Positions 63,343 to 64,000 of a stretch of DNA of 64,000 bases are shown here, piece by piece. Made by a program: the position numbers and the translations under genes. Source of the DNA: G963674835 sp963674835 (GTDB taxonomy: Bacteria > Planctomycetota > Planctomycetia > Pirellulales > Thermoguttaceae); the NCBI GenBank assembly GCA_963674835.2, contig CAXXKC010000002.1:248001-312000 (forward strand), given 5' to 3'. Numbering within the stretch: position 1 is the first letter of the stretch; every line of letters begins with the position of its first letter. The notes below the pieces were generated by a model. It was not told where the DNA came from. It searched no databases and was given only the letters and a program-made list of their open reading frames with translations.

Positions 63343-63371
63343 GGAATAGAACAGTCTTAAAACAATCTCAA
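63343..63371 (-). promoter_or_regulatory. Candidate promoter of the amino-sugar operon
   Basis: On the minus strand TTGAGA (63371-63366) lies 17 bp from TATTCC (63348-63343). The region around it is locally AT-rich (TTGTATTGAGATTGTTTT). The -10 is weak and the distance to the start is very short. Confidence 0.35.
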
Positions 63372-63481
63372 TACAATTGCGAGGTTAATGGCTGGTGGCG
63401 TGGGTGTCAATACCTGGGATGGAGTGACGAGCCGTGAGGGAGACGGCGAGGTCTTGGGGCAAGCAGACGCGGCGTTGGTGG

Positions 63482-64000
63482 CTATTCGGTGGTGACACGT
63501 TTCCATGTCCACAACAGGAGGACTGCCCCGACGGCTGCGAGGGCGGTGAGCAGGACGGCGGGGAGGAAGTCGCCGTAGATCCAGTATCCGGAAGCGAGGA
63601 TGGCCGCGTAGACGGCCATGGAGCCGAGCATCATGCAGAAGAGGCCCATCGGCACGGACCATGTCTGCGGAACGTCGCCGAGCGGTTCGCCTTCGGCGGC
63701 CGCGCGCTGGACGACCGATCGCCAGCCGGGTCCGCCGGGCCGCACGAGTTGGCAGAATCGCCGGAGCGTGGCCTGGCTGGTCGGGCGGGTGAGGAAGGTG
63801 GCGGCCAGCCAAGCGGCAGTCGTCGCGGCGACGCCGAGGACCATCTTTTTCCACGAGGGCAGTTCCACCGGGCAGAGCAGCTCGAAGTAGATCGCCGCGG
63901 CGAAGGAGACGACCATGGCGACAATTTCGCTGAAGGCGTTGATTCGCCACCAGAACCATCGCAAGAGGAAGAGAAGTCCGGTGCCGGCGCCGATCTGGAG
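63482..64000 (-). CDS. C-terminal part of a sodium:solute symporter
   Basis: The frame is open to the window edge and covers the last 172 residues. RWFWWRINAFSEIVAMVVSF is a stretch I recognise from the SSS family of sodium-coupled sugar and organic-solute carriers. Three further membrane helices follow (MVLGVAATTAAWLAATFL, MGLFCMMLGSMAVYAAIL, LTALAAVGAVLLLW). It lies 156 bp upstream of the regulator gene and points the same way, so it probably brings in the sugar handled by the operon. Confidence 0.75.
   Translation of the reverse strand, partial: LQIGAGTGLLFLLRWFWWRINAFSEIVAMVVSFAAAIYFELLCPVELPSWKKMVLGVAATTAAWLAATFLTRPTSQATLRRFCQLVRPGGPGWRSVVQRAAAEGEPLGDVPQTWSVPMGLFCMMLGSMAVYAAILASGYWIYGDFLPAVLLTALAAVGAVLLLWTWKRVTTE

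Overview
The window is one GC-rich, gene-dense bacterial chromosome segment with no rRNA, tRNA, transposase, integrase or CRISPR array that I can see. It looks like a member of the Planctomycetes or a close PVC relative. Reasons: many exported sugar enzymes, twin-arginine leaders on Gfo/Idh and sugar-isomerase proteins, URO-D-family proteins inside glycan loci, a TadG-like VWA protein, a Cys/Pro-rich secreted repeat protein and many small lipoproteins. This placement is inference, not a database result.

Region 1 (1-25128, all +) is a 25-kb glycan-degradation block. It holds an alpha-glucuronidase-like protein, a GH2 enzyme, a six-hairpin glycosidase-like protein, a Tat-exported TIM-barrel-like protein, an SDR dehydrogenase, two beta-helix proteins (one an internal duplication), a beta-propeller GH43-like protein, a GH39-like enzyme with a CBM9-like tail, a GH36 alpha-galactosidase and two zinc-type URO-D/MtaA-family methyltransferase-like proteins. 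An FCD-type GntR regulator (14359) sits in the middle. A shared palindromic operator (core TATCATATGATA) overlaps the -10 region in front of the GH2 gene, the regulator gene and the duplicated beta-helix gene. This predicts one autoregulated regulon over the block.

Region 2 (25230-30763, all -) is a probable operon: Gfo/Idh oxidoreductase, sugar isomerase/epimerase, neutral-ceramidase-like protein and a C45 acyltransferase-like protein. Three of the four carry Tat leaders.

Region 3 (30936-49653) is mixed housekeeping: motA/motB, mutM, a galM-xylA-yhcH sugar set, an O-antigen-ligase-like membrane protein, small lipoproteins, a class IV PLP enzyme, a TadG-like VWA protein, a CDF cation transporter, a DMT/DUF486 protein, an M14 peptidase, a GNAT and a BioF/KBL-like PLP synthase.

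Region 4 (49658-56592) holds a large lipoprotein alpha/beta-hydrolase, a zinc-ribbon/GYF-like membrane protein paired with a membrane P-loop ATPase, a small lipoprotein, and the Cys/Pro-rich protein made of 144-bp repeats and bounded by intrinsic terminators.

Region 5 (56843-64000, all -) is a compact, partly overlapping operon that looks like amino-sugar use. It holds a sodium:solute symporter (cut by the window edge), a GntR/LacI hybrid regulator, a TIM-barrel protein, a SIS-domain sugar isomerase, a GH20 hexosaminidase, a Gfo/Idh-like protein without a visible NAD-binding domain, and a full Gfo/Idh oxidoreductase.
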